Assembly (NCBI GenBank): GCA_017522515.1
Contig: JAFWZH010000259.1
Coordinates: 4,767-68,766 of the forward strand
Reading direction: 5' to 3'
Length of the DNA stretch: 64,000 nt
From: Clostridia bacterium
GTDB lineage: Bacteria > Bacillota_A > Clostridia > UBA1212 > UBA1255
Part shown: piece by piece, positions 17,056 through 26,900 of the stretch
Layout: every line of letters begins with the position of its first letter
How positions within the stretch are numbered: the stretch's first letter is position 1
The notes under the pieces: generated by a model
Told to the model about the DNA's origin: nothing
Databases searched by the model: none
What the model saw: only the letters and a program-made list of their open reading frames with translations
Translations under genes and position numbers: made by a program

Positions 17056-17448
17056 TTATAAAGACTCTCTATATTCCTGTTCTATTTTATCTGCTAATTC
17101 TTTAATATAATTGGCAATTTGTATAACAACAAATTGGTTTTCTCTTAATTTTTTTAGCTCTGTAATGAGGAATGTCTTTTCTGTAATGTCATTCATCTTT
17201 AGATTTAAGATATGTGTTGATTGATTAATATTATTGCCTAACATGTTAAGCTCTTTGACTGCACTCGACAATACCCTCCAAATATCGATGTCTGTATATC
17301 GCTTGTATTTTTTTTCAGAGTTATAAATAGTGTCATGAAAAAATTTGCTGACAGATTTGTATTCACTGTCCTTAAATTTTTGCATTATTGTTTCATATTC
17401 ACTGTCGGATAATCGAAGCGTAAACCTTTTTGTTTTAGTTCTGCTCAT
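17056..17448 (-). CDS. mobA: Mobilisation accessory protein (RHH, MobA-like)
   Basis: 130 residues. The N-terminus KRFTLRLSDSEYETIMQKFK has the strand-helix start of ribbon-helix-helix proteins, and LNMLGNNINQSTHILN is the LGxNxNQ motif of mobilisation accessory proteins (the PF05713 type). Such proteins bind oriT and recruit the relaxase. Start ATG 17448 has a promoter (-7 TAATTTTG, 17485-17478) and the 14-nt leader motif 10 nt upstream. It heads the mobA-mobB-mobC operon. By analogy oriT would lie in or near 17449-17538. Confidence 0.85.
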   Translation of the reverse strand: MSRTKTKRFTLRLSDSEYETIMQKFKDSEYKSVSKFFHDTIYNSEKKYKRYTDIDIWRVLSSAVKELNMLGNNINQSTHILNLKMNDITEKTFLITELKKLRENQFVVIQIANYIKELADKIEQEYRESL

Positions 17449-17458
17449 ATGGTAAATT

Positions 17459-17505
17459 TTAATGAATTATGCATTAGCAAAATTACATATATTTTGTTAG
17501 TTTTG
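17459..17505. promoter_or_regulatory. Divergent promoters of mobA and the 17539 gene, with leader motif
   Basis: Leftward: TTG, 21 nt, then -7 box TAATTTTG (17485-17478), then GCATAATTCATTAA (17472-17459), 10 nt before the mobA ATG. Rightward: TAGTTTTG (17498-17505) fits a -7 box for the gene at 17539. Only ~90 bp separate the two start codons, so the promoters overlap. An oriT here is possible, but no strong inverted repeat beyond TAGCAAAAT/ATTTTGTTA was found. Confidence 0.55.
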
Positions 17506-17538
17506 ACAATAAAAAAGAAAATAGTAAATAAAATAAAT

Positions 17539-18024
17539 ATGAAGAAAAGTGAAATTGAAGATTTGATATGGAAAATCGAAAGTGCACACACAAGGTTTGA
17601 TTTTGACAGTCTAGTGGCGGAGTTGAAGAAAGAGGGTGGGGCAAAGAGTCTATTGTATGGAAATAATGTTGGTGAACCTGACTTTTTGCGTGATCTGTAT
17701 GAGACGAGTCTAGCGAACGGAGGTTTTTATTTTGAGAGTATGTGGGAATCAAAAATACTGCCAGAAGGAGCAAAAGAATGCATTTTTGATTACGATATAA
17801 TCTATAGAGAATTGGAGCGTCAATCTAATTTGGAACAAAACAGAGTTCAGGGAGTTTTGGCAAAATATATGGCTGATTTTCCTGTGCTACCTACTTATCA
17901 AAAAGGATTTAATTTCGATGAGTGTTTTATTAGATTTTTGAATGACGACCATTTTGATATGTCAATTATGTTTTCGAACCGTTTGTATTGGTGGTATGAT
18001 CTGCATCGAGAATTGTTTGATTAA
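17539..18024 (+). CDS. Hypothetical cargo protein, 161 aa
   Basis: The start is placed at ATG 17539 rather than at an upstream in-frame start, because the upstream stretch overlaps the promoter and reads through low-complexity AT-rich DNA. The product begins MKKSEIEDLIWKIESAHTRF and is soluble, acidic and rich in aromatic residues toward the C-terminus (NRLYWWYDLHREL). No motif or family is recognised. It is divergent from mobA and precedes the AbiEii-type pair by 68 nt, but that pair has its own promoter. Confidence 0.7.
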   Translation: MKKSEIEDLIWKIESAHTRFDFDSLVAELKKEGGAKSLLYGNNVGEPDFLRDLYETSLANGGFYFESMWESKILPEGAKECIFDYDIIYRELERQSNLEQNRVQGVLAKYMADFPVLPTYQKGFNFDECFIRFLNDDHFDMSIMFSNRLYWWYDLHRELFD

Positions 18025-18043
18025 AATATATTGTGCTTTAGTC

Positions 18044-18075
18044 TTGATGGAAGATAGAAATTTAGTTTAACTTTG
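18044..18075 (+). promoter_or_regulatory. Promoter of the AbiEii-type toxin-antitoxin pair
   Basis: TTG (18044-18046), a 21-nt spacer and TAACTTTG (18068-18075) match the Bacteroidetes -33/-7 pattern. The start codon is 17 nt further on. Confidence 0.65.
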
Positions 18076-18091
18076 TGAAAAAATAAGGCAT

Positions 18092-18424
18092 ATGAAAAAT
18101 CTGGATGAAAATATTGTAAAAAAGAAAATAGATTTGAGCCAATATCTATATTTTAAGAATGTCTTATGGTCTTACAGAAGGAATAAACATGCCAGGTTAC
18201 AAGACAATGATCTAATTGTAACCAGTTTGACTTATCTTGAACTGGAAGAAATGGACATGTTGTTTGATATTTTTTCTTATGATAAAGTGAAACAAGTCTG
18301 GGTTGAAAAAATGGTTTCTCATGAGGATTATTACGGAGTCTTAAATAAGATGTTGGCGTATCTTATATTTGGAATTAAAAATTACAATAAATTTAGAGAA
18401 GAAGTATGTGGAAAGAGATGCTGA
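18092..18424 (+). CDS. Putative antitoxin (DUF6922-like) of an AbiEii-type pair
   Basis: 110 residues without membrane segments. The pattern KHARLQDNDLIVTSLTYLEL followed by DMLFDIFSYDKVKQVWVEKM and a C-terminal NKMLAYLIFGIKNY resembles the small proteins found directly before AbiEii nucleotidyltransferases in Bacteroidetes. The gene overlaps the toxin gene by 19 nt in another frame, so the two are translationally coupled. The antitoxin role comes from this pairing and is not shown by the sequence alone. Confidence 0.65.
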   Translation: MKNLDENIVKKKIDLSQYLYFKNVLWSYRRNKHARLQDNDLIVTSLTYLELEEMDMLFDIFSYDKVKQVWVEKMVSHEDYYGVLNKMLAYLIFGIKNYNKFREEVCGKRC

Positions 18425-19728
18425 CACCCAATACTCAAAGCGTTATTGAGAATATATCAAAATTGGAGTGTATAAAAGATTTTCATTTATGTGGAGGAAC
18501 TGGCATTGCGTTACAATTAAAACATAGACGTAGTGAGGATTTAGATTTTGAACTGCTTTCCGTTCAGGGAAAAAATGAAGAATCAAAACGGTTGGATCAT
18601 GGACGGATAATTGATGAATTGAAGTCTGTGTTTGGTTCAGTTGAAAATGGAGAAGGTGTTGTTACAAACAACCATTTCGAGTGTTTTGTCGGGAATCATG
18701 TTAAATTGTCTTTTTTCAAACCAACATATAAAGTCCCTGTGTTGAATGAGGTCAGCATACTCAACAATTTGAAAACAGTGTCTCTCCAAGATGCGTTGGG
18801 CATGAAGTTATATGTTATAACACAACGAGATAAGTTTAGGGATTATTATGACATTTACTCTATACTAAAAGAAGGTTATTCTTTGGAGGACGGTATTAGG
18901 TATGCATTGTCTTTTTCTAGACATGATATTTCATCTAATAACATCATTCAAAAGATATTATCAAAAGATTTTTTTGATCCATCAAAAAAAGAAGGATATT
19001 TTGATTTTAATGAATTAAAGGCAAAATATAATGTTAGTTCATCTCAAATATGTGACTTTATTGAAGAAAAGTTAACTAGAGTACAGATAAAGAAAATCAA
19101 GGTTGATACGACAATAAATAAGTCAATAGGCAGGTTGTTCTACGAAACATTTATAAATGTAAAAGCGAATCGATTAGTTAGAATTCTAGATTGCTTTCAA
19201 GAATATAAGGAACTTCAGAATGGTGATGCTAAAATTAATTATTTAAGCGGATTATTATCTTCTGTTGGTGTTAATGTAGCTCCTTATGATTTTAGCAATG
19301 CTGATTTTCTTGAATTGAGAAAAAATAAAGATGTAGACAGCTTAAAAAAAGTTGATGAAATAATATCAGAATATGACTTGTATAACAAGTTGAGACTCGA
19401 AATAGAACAACAGAATCATGCAATAAAAGAAGCACAAGAAGTAAAAATGGAATATTCACTTAAGAGTATTCTTATTGAAAATTGTAATTTGAAAATTGAT
19501 GATTTAAAGAATCAACTTAAAGATTTGCGTTTCTTTGAAGAGTTTGAAAGTGCAGAAAGAGAGAAATTTAAACTCAAGACAAAAGTAGAAACAAAAAAAA
19601 ATTGTAAAAAAATGGATGCAATTCTTGATTCAGATTTAAATCTGATGAGAGATAACATTAAACAAAAGCAGGAGGATTCAGAGAAACAAAAAGAAACGAA
19701 TACGAGGACAATAAAAAGAAAACGGTAA
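18406..19728 (+). CDS. AbiEii/AbiGii-family nucleotidyltransferase toxin with long C-terminal extension
   Basis: 440 residues. The first ~210 form the AbiEii nucleotidyltransferase domain: FHLCGGTGIALQLKHRRSED (residues ~26-45) followed by LDFEL gives the GGT and SxDLDF motifs that bind nucleotide and metal. QRDKFRDYYDIYSIL matches the downstream conserved segment. The usual protein ends near residue 220-230. Here another ~210 residues follow, lysine/glutamate-rich with predicted coiled coil (about 330-430) and a basic tail. Family members can transfer nucleotides to tRNA or block growth, often in phage defence. Start ATG 18406 is used. ATG 18418 is an alternative. Confidence 0.82.
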   Translation: MWKEMLTPNTQSVIENISKLECIKDFHLCGGTGIALQLKHRRSEDLDFELLSVQGKNEESKRLDHGRIIDELKSVFGSVENGEGVVTNNHFECFVGNHVKLSFFKPTYKVPVLNEVSILNNLKTVSLQDALGMKLYVITQRDKFRDYYDIYSILKEGYSLEDGIRYALSFSRHDISSNNIIQKILSKDFFDPSKKEGYFDFNELKAKYNVSSSQICDFIEEKLTRVQIKKIKVDTTINKSIGRLFYETFINVKANRLVRILDCFQEYKELQNGDAKINYLSGLLSSVGVNVAPYDFSNADFLELRKNKDVDSLKKVDEIISEYDLYNKLRLEIEQQNHAIKEAQEVKMEYSLKSILIENCNLKIDDLKNQLKDLRFFEEFESAEREKFKLKTKVETKKNCKKMDAILDSDLNLMRDNIKQKQEDSEKQKETNTRTIKRKR

Positions 19729-19816
19729 AAGTGGATTTTAAGTTATTCTATAAAACATATTACATTACATACTTCAGTTGTCATTGGGTGATCACTGCGG
19801 TATTCTGGACAAAACG

Positions 19817-19855
19817 AAAAGAGGGCATATCATTTTGATACACCCTCTTTTATAG
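19817..19855. terminator. Bidirectional terminator between convergent toxin-antitoxin modules
   Basis: AAAAGAGGG and CCCTCTTTT are outer arms, with an inner ATATCA/TGATA extension (two mismatches) and a loop of a few nt. T-rich tails follow on both strands. It separates the rightward AbiEii-type pair from the leftward HigBA-like pair. Confidence 0.65.
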
Positions 19856-19939
19856 GGGTTACAAATCATCTTTTTTTTGTGTTTATTTTGGATGAAATGA
19901 TGTCGGATTGATGTTCTTTTTCTCTTATTTGTCTTTTGT

Positions 19940-20254
19940 TTATAATGCCATTGTTGCTTCCATGCAGGAGATTCCAAGCTTTCTTTCTATCTCCGCTATA
20001 CTTTTGAATGAAAAATTTGTCTTGCCTGATAGAATACGGCTTACATACTGTGGCGACACGTCCAGTTTGTCTGCTATATCCGATCTGGAGAGTCCGTTCT
20101 CTTGCATATAGTCAACTATCTTCATGGCTATTTTTCGTGACCACTTTAGCCATTCCTCGTTTTCTTGTCGCCATGCTGCATCTTCTATAAATGTTGATGG
20201 CATCTCACTTTTGTGAGACTCCAAAAATTCCAATGTCTTTTGTTTCATATTCAC
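19940..20254 (-). CDS. XRE-family antitoxin (HigA-like)
   Basis: 104 residues. Residues ~52-98 (MQENGLSRSDIADKLDVSPQ, then YVSRILSGKTNFSFKSIAEI) form a Cro/C1-type helix-turn-helix. The N-terminal ~45 residues would bind the partner toxin. The gene overlaps the preceding gene by 4 nt, as the second gene of a toxin-first pair (HigBA order). The HTH is expected to bind the 28-bp palindrome that overlaps the operon promoter. Confidence 0.85.
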   Translation of the reverse strand: MNMKQKTLEFLESHKSEMPSTFIEDAAWRQENEEWLKWSRKIAMKIVDYMQENGLSRSDIADKLDVSPQYVSRILSGKTNFSFKSIAEIERKLGISCMEATMAL

Positions 20255-20802
20255 TCCTCCTTAAAGAAATCTATAAAACTGTCTTGATCAAATACTCCAT
20301 TATGTTTTAGATAGTCTCGGCAGATGTTGAGCTTGTCAAGCTCCTTCTGCGTATGTTCTCGCTCCTGCATGGTGGCAGTCAATTTTATTGCACCTCCAGT
20401 AACTATATATACATTGGGTTCTATTCGTATAGCATAGATACGCAACCAACTTGGATGCTGTCTTCTTCCCCAATTCCTCGCTTTCTCTCGTGTCAGTTCA
20501 TGTGCTCTGTCGTCGGATAAGCTTAGTGGATGGAACAATCCGTCAAGTTGTTCCGTATAGGGAAAGTCAAGTATTAGTCGCTCCAACTCCTGGGCATCCT
20601 CCATTGTGTCCTCTATGGCATCGCTTACCTTTTCTATGTGGAAGAATCCTTTTAGGTCTTCAAGGTTGGCGAAAAAGAAGTCGAGAAGATAGTTGAAGTT
20701 ACTCCATTGACGGAAAAGCAATGACAACTCGTCTGTCTCCTTCACTTCATCCTTTACTGCCCACAGATGATTGTATCCTGGTATGATTTGTACAAATCTC
20801 AT
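20251..20802 (-). CDS. Putative toxin of a HigBA-like pair
   Basis: 183 residues, soluble. The C-terminal half contains WLRIYAIRIEPNVYIVTGGA followed by IKLTATMQER and a lysine-rich helix (HTQKELDKLNICRDYL). The strand-rich IRIEPNVYIVTGGAIKLT segment resembles RelE/HigB-type or Gp49-like toxins, but the protein is longer than typical HigB (~100 aa) because of an N-terminal ~90-residue helical part. Pairing with the XRE gene, the 4-nt overlap and the autoregulatory operator support a toxin-antitoxin module. Catalytic residues are not identified. Confidence 0.65.
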   Translation of the reverse strand: MRFVQIIPGYNHLWAVKDEVKETDELSLLFRQWSNFNYLLDFFFANLEDLKGFFHIEKVSDAIEDTMEDAQELERLILDFPYTEQLDGLFHPLSLSDDRAHELTREKARNWGRRQHPSWLRIYAIRIEPNVYIVTGGAIKLTATMQEREHTQKELDKLNICRDYLKHNGVFDQDSFIDFFKEE

Positions 20803-20824
20803 ATTCTATTTCTTCTTTTCTATG

Positions 20825-20874
20825 CAAAAGTAGTAATATTTTGCAAAAAATGCAACTTATAAGTTGCATTTTTT
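20825..20874 (-). promoter_or_regulatory. HigBA-like promoter with a 28-bp perfect palindrome operator
   Basis: A perfect palindrome fills 20847-20874, core TGCAACTTATAAGTTGCA flanked by A and T runs. Leftward, TTG (20855-20853) inside the palindrome, a 20-nt spacer and TACTTTTG (20832-20825) form a complete -33/-7 promoter. A repressor on the palindrome would block the -33 element, as expected for autorepression by the XRE antitoxin. Confidence 0.8.
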
Positions 20875-20908
20875 ATCTTTGCTTTTGGGTTTACTTGCAC
20901 ATTTCCCC

Positions 20909-20946
20909 AAAAGATAAGCGAGAGGAAAATACTCTCGCTATCTTTT
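20909..20946. terminator. Terminator at the end of the giant surface-protein gene
   Basis: AAAAGATAAGCGAGAG (20909-20924) pairs with CTCTCGCTATCTTTT (20932-20946) with one bulge. It overlaps the stop codon of the giant gene and closes the 17-kb leftward operon. The T-rich tail is better on the rightward side. Confidence 0.6.
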
Positions 20947-23900
20947 ATTTTTTTATGACTTTAATTGCTATGTCATTCACTTTGATGATATAACTTCCAG
21001 ATGGGATTTGGATAGTGGAAATAATAACATTATCTGTAGCAGATCCATTTGCAATCTCAATTCCAATCTCATTGAAAATAGAATAGTTGAAAATTCCAAT
21101 GCAATCGATGTGCAATTCAGATGTGAACACAGTTGGATAAACCTCTATTGAGGTAATATTCATCTTTGGTTTCATAATCTCTTTATATGCTTTTTCAATA
21201 GCAAAGTCTACATTTTCATCATCGAAGTTATAAGAACGTAATGTTCCATTTTGAACAGAAACGCCTGATTCCCAAATGGCGTTGCTTTCGCATTTTCCTG
21301 AGAATGAAGTAAGAATAAATGAATATACACCCTCGTTATATACGTATAAAAGAGGTGACTCAACAAGACTTGTCGCCATTTTGATTCCGTCATAATAGAC
21401 TTCCCATCTATAAGACTTGCCGTTGTCGCTTCGGTTTTTTAGCTGAATTTTTGTTCCGGATGCGACCTCTGCTGTTCTTGTAACTTGAACACTATCGAGC
21501 CATTCTCCTTTCGAATCTGGAGATCCATATTCTACTCCTTCTGCGATGATACTAAAGCTTGCTCCAACCGCCTGTGACATATCTATTTTTTTTATGTACT
21601 TGGTTGATACTCCTTTGTAAGACTTTGTGATTATAACATCAACCGTTCCGTCGATTCCAGTAATTTTGATTCCATTCTCACCTTCATCTTCCTTATTTAA
21701 GTATTCGCCAAGAATCTCGAAATAATACTTATAGTAGTCTTTTCGGTAGTTCTTACTTTCATCATCATAACAAATGATTTTTGCACTCTTTTCGCAATCA
21801 TTAAGTTCTGTTTCAATACAGCCCTCTGTTATTGGTGAGATTGTGGCCACCGCAACATATATAGAATCTGTGGACGTTGTTCCGCAAGCGTTTTTCGCAA
21901 CAACTCTGTAATATACAGGATTTACAGGAGTGATTTCTAATGTTTGAGAATCCAAATGTGTAGAGTCAAATTTATATGCAGTAATCCAGGTTTCGCCATC
22001 TTCAGAACTTTGCCATTCTCCACTTTCGGCATCATCGATGAAGCAGTTTAGAGTTACTGTCATTCCTATATTCAACGTCATATAGAAGTCATTGATCTTT
22101 AGATTTTGCTTTATTAAAGAGTCTTTTTCTAACGGACTGATTCTCGATATAGATGGCCCATTTGCAGATACGGTAAGAACATTGCTTTTTAGCGTATATT
22201 TTATGTTGTCTGTATTATAATATGCCACTCTTAGCATTTTACTCTTTTCTTCATCTATAGTCAATTCAAAGTTTTTACTTGTGACATCAGTAAAGTACAT
22301 CAATGAATCGTTTGCAAATTTGTACCACTTGTATGTCACATCAGACTCAGGTGCATTTACAACATCCTCTCCTATGATAGTTTTGCCTGTAGACAAACAT
22401 TCAGTGAAGATTTGACCTTCCTTCAAAGGACTTATTATAACAGGAGAATAACAGATCATATTTCCGTCAGTTCCAAGTTTTGAAGTGACAAAAACTTTTT
22501 CGGTTTCCTTCGTGAGTGATATTTTGTCTTTAAAGTCATAATCTATACTGTCGTTAACAATGAGAGCAAGAGTTGCCATGTCTGTGTTGTTATTGCCAAC
22601 AATAATAACACCATCAGATGAAGTCTCCACATCGAAGGTCATAGGATTGTCGATATTTTTCTTTCCTCCGACCTTTACATAATTACTGATGATACTGTCC
22701 TTACATCCATTTGAAAGGATTGTTCGATAGTAAGCAGTATCATTGACAATAATTTTGTTTATTGTCTGGTATTCGTTGTCCTCTTTAATTACGCTCCATG
22801 TCTTTGTGTCTTTTGATATCTCTATTCTTTGTTTCAGAAACTCTGGCAAAGAATAGTCGGTAGTTGAAGAGATTGTGATTGAACTTCCCTCACATACAGA
22901 TTCCGCATCGGAAAGGATAGAGCTTTCCACTCCTGAAAAATCAGGACGAGGAAGTATTGTCTTTTTTACCATTTCAGACTTACAAGTGTAAGTGCTATCC
23001 CAAGTAATGATGCCGAAAATGTTTTCTGATAAATCATTACCCTTAATTCTGCCTTTGGGGTTCTCCAATGTTAATTCTACCTCTTTAATTGTATCTTTCT
23101 CAAGCCTGTAGACAACCACATTAAAATTATCGACTATACTATCTGTAAGAGTGATTATCATGTCTTGATTCTTACATAGATTCTCTTCGATAGAAACACT
23201 AATCGGTTCTATCTTGTCTGCAACTTTATATAGGACAGACTCTGATGTAATAGTGTCTTTACAAATGTCTGTGAATACAAGTCTTCTTACAAACATGTCA
23301 CTTCTTACATCTTCATAAAAGAAATCTTTATTCGTATTGGCATCATTCCATTTTTCATTATCGTAAGAGTATTGCCATAAGTAACTTTTTATTCCGGTAC
23401 CACCTGTCGCAGTTGAAAGTTCGATGTTCAGGTCTGATCCGAAGCATAGAAGTGAAGTCTGTGTAGGTACAGAATTCTGTTGTAATGAAGGTAAACTATC
23501 GATGTCGAAAAAGATAACGCTTGTTTTGCATCCACTTGTTACATGTTTGCCTTGAACGTAATATTCACTTACAATATAAGCTGGATTTTTGTCGAAATCC
23601 ATTTTATATTTTGTATCAAAATCTGTTTGTAAAGGATTGGCCGTATCTGTTATGGCCGCCCATTTATACAAGTAATCTGTTTTATTTTCAACAGCGAAAC
23701 TTATGAATCTTGAATTACAACTGTCTGACTCAATATACAATTCTGGATCTTGAGTCTTTGCCCAGACAATAAAAGAGAAAGGGTCACTTTCAATTACACC
23801 ACATTCTGCATCTGTAAATACAGCTTTAACATAGAATGTGACATCCTGATTCCTTTGTTTATCTTCAAAATATGAATATACGATACCACTTCCATATACT

Positions 23901-26900
23901 TCACTTGTACCTCCAAATGCGATACTTGTGTTCCTGTATTCATGCCAATTTGTTCCGTCTACTGAATACATCCAATTTAATGAATAGGAAGTGTTTTTAT
24001 ATTCAGCAGAACCTCCTGTTGGAGATTCGGTGATGATTACTGGTACATTTTCTTCTGCACAATAAGCGGTTTTTGCTCCTGCTTCTTTCCATGACAATTC
24101 TGATACCTTCATTTGTTTGTATTTTTCCAGTGAAATCACATTTGAGTATCGTGTATATTTGGCATTTGCGTCAACAACTTCTTTCCCATTATAGATAGGT
24201 GTAGCAGATCTTCTAATAAAGTTAGTTTTTCTACTATCAAGTTCTCTTCTGTAAGTTGCATAATTTAGAGTGTCTTCAAATGCTCCTTGAATTTCATTCC
24301 AGCAACTGCAAGCTTCTGACGTGTCGGTCGTGATTTCCCAACGGTATTTGAATTCTTCTGTTCCGCCAAATGCAGACTCATAGTTTTTCAGATCCGCAAA
24401 TTCACCATCAGGACAAATACATTGATTTGAACTGATTCTTCCTCCATGACTGGTAGGATGAACTTTCAAAGGTACTTCAAAATAGTCAGATTCAACACAA
24501 GTGATGTTATTCTTCTCGTTAATTCTTTTATGATATAAACGAGTAGCAAACGTTACACTATCAAGAATAATGTAGTAATCTGTACCGATTAGACCTTTTT
24601 CATTCTTACTTGAGTACCATTCGTTGTCCATGTTTTCAAAGTTTGTCACTTTGATTTTGTCTCCCTCTTCAATGTATTTTTCGTCAATTGCTTGTCTGTC
24701 GATTGTATAATTGTCGGAATTGTCCTTATCAAAAGTCATTACAGATAATGCAATCTCAGTTGTGCTTGTTGTAGAACATCCGTCTGTTATTGTAAATCTT
24801 ACGTATGTTGTCGTGTCAAGCTCATCCAAGTAGAATTTGCTCTCAAAATCCTCATATGGTACAGCATCAGATACTTGAACATAGTTTTTCTTATTGCCTT
24901 TCGATGCTTCCCAATATCCAAACAAATCATGATCCTCAAACATCAAAGCTCCAAAATCCTTTGTTTCGTATCTTTCAACAATATCATCTTCTGTTGTTAG
25001 TACGATAGTGCCACTTCTTTCAACTCCACCACAGTATGAGTTTGTTTGAGCTTTAATGGAACCCGCAAGTTTTTCTATATTGCTATTAATAAGCTGTGGA
25101 GCGACATTGATATAAAGAGTGTCGCTATATTTGACGTATGGAGTATAAACTCCATCAGACTGCATCACATTCATACTTGCTTGTCTGAATATAGCATATG
25201 TTTTGATCTTGTTGCCCTTTTCGTTATTAGTCGCAATATTTGTTCCAAACTTCATGGTATCTGCATTGAATACAGCAGTATTAACAGGAAGACCTTTGTC
25301 ATCCAAAACTTTCTCTCTTTCTCCTTTTTCGATGTAGTACCATTGATATGTGATATTTGAACCTCCATTTGCAACTTTCTCATCAACGATTCTACCAATT
25401 TTTTCTCCATGACAAATATCGATAGATTTAGAATCATAACTTTCAAAAGCAATCCTTCCAGCAGAAATCTCTTCAATACCTTTAATAATAAAAGTGTCGG
25501 CTACACTTTTACATCCTATTTTGTCGGTTTTGTAGATTTCATATTTTTCTGTATCATATGCAACGGCAGGCATAGTACCGAAACTATAATCGGTTACACC
25601 GAATGTTTTCTCCTCTTTGACGTCTTTAACGCCATCTTGGTTGATATGTGAAACCATATAAGACGAAACGTGTAACAAGTCCCTTACAGCAATATAAGGG
25701 ATTTTACCTTTTTCGCTATAACTGGCATGTTCGTATTCGTCTGTGCTCATTTCGAGTTTTTCCCTTACTGCAAGTGAGATATCGAATGTGTCTTTGATTC
25801 CACAACCATCCGTTGCTATTCGTCTAAATGTCGTTTGATCATAGATCGCATCCAATTCAAGAATATCTGTTGTCGGATAAATCTTGTTGTCATTCAAATT
25901 AATCCATCTGTATGAGACATCTCCATATGAAGATTTAACATCGCCAGCTTTCAACTCGACACCTTCTCCATAACAATATTGAGATTTGTCACATGTGGCT
26001 TTAGCAATTTCAAATTTAGGGTTGATTTCCAAAATGACAGTAGATGTTTTGACTGACTTAATTGGATATCCTTCGTTGCTTATTTCTGCAAAAAAATAAC
26101 ATGTATGCTCAAGACCATTGATGTTGTAAATTCTTCCATTTTCAATGTTCCCCTGATCATTTGGCATCATATTATATTTGAAGTCTATAACTGTTTCGTC
26201 GACCTTTTTGAAGTATTCTTGATTGTCAAATCTGTAATACCAGATAGCGGTCATTCCTTTTTCGGGAAGTCCACCACTTTTATATACAATATTTATATTT
26301 CCACTTTGGTCATCAGCTTTTGGACAAGTGTTTGATAGACTCATTTGAATATCAGTCTTCAAAGGTTCGATAATCTCGTAATCAACAACAACTTTGTCAC
26401 TTTTACAGCCGTTGTTTAACATGACTTTTTCGATATAGACTTTGTGCTTGCCGAATGAATAATCGAAATTATCATGACTATTTCCATTTAATGCATCATA
26501 TGTAAATTTTTGTGATGAAGATCCATTTGACTCAATAATTTGTCCGTCTTCGTTATAGTATGTATATGTGTAGATTTTATCATCACTATAATTCACAAAG
26601 AAATTAACATCATAAAGATCCGTGTTTTGTACGAGTTTATTTGACATTATATTCACATCTTTGGCTGTTAAGTCCATAGCTTTGTGTGTCTTTGTAAGAA
26701 GAATGTTAGATGTTGTTGTTTCACCACATAAATCAGTCATTACAGCTCTGAAATAAGTTCCTTTTGTCATCGCACTTTCAACGAATCTCAGGGTTGATAT
26801 ATTGTTGTTTTGGGCTATTGAAACAATAAGATCGTCAGTAGTTACTGATTTTAAGTCTATCCATTCCTTTCCATCATAACTTTTTTGCCAGAAGTATGTG

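Noticed and set aside
19792..19977. 61-codon leftward frame past the XRE gene
   Set aside because: It overlaps the end of the XRE gene and the bidirectional terminator, is highly basic and low in complexity, and has no start context.
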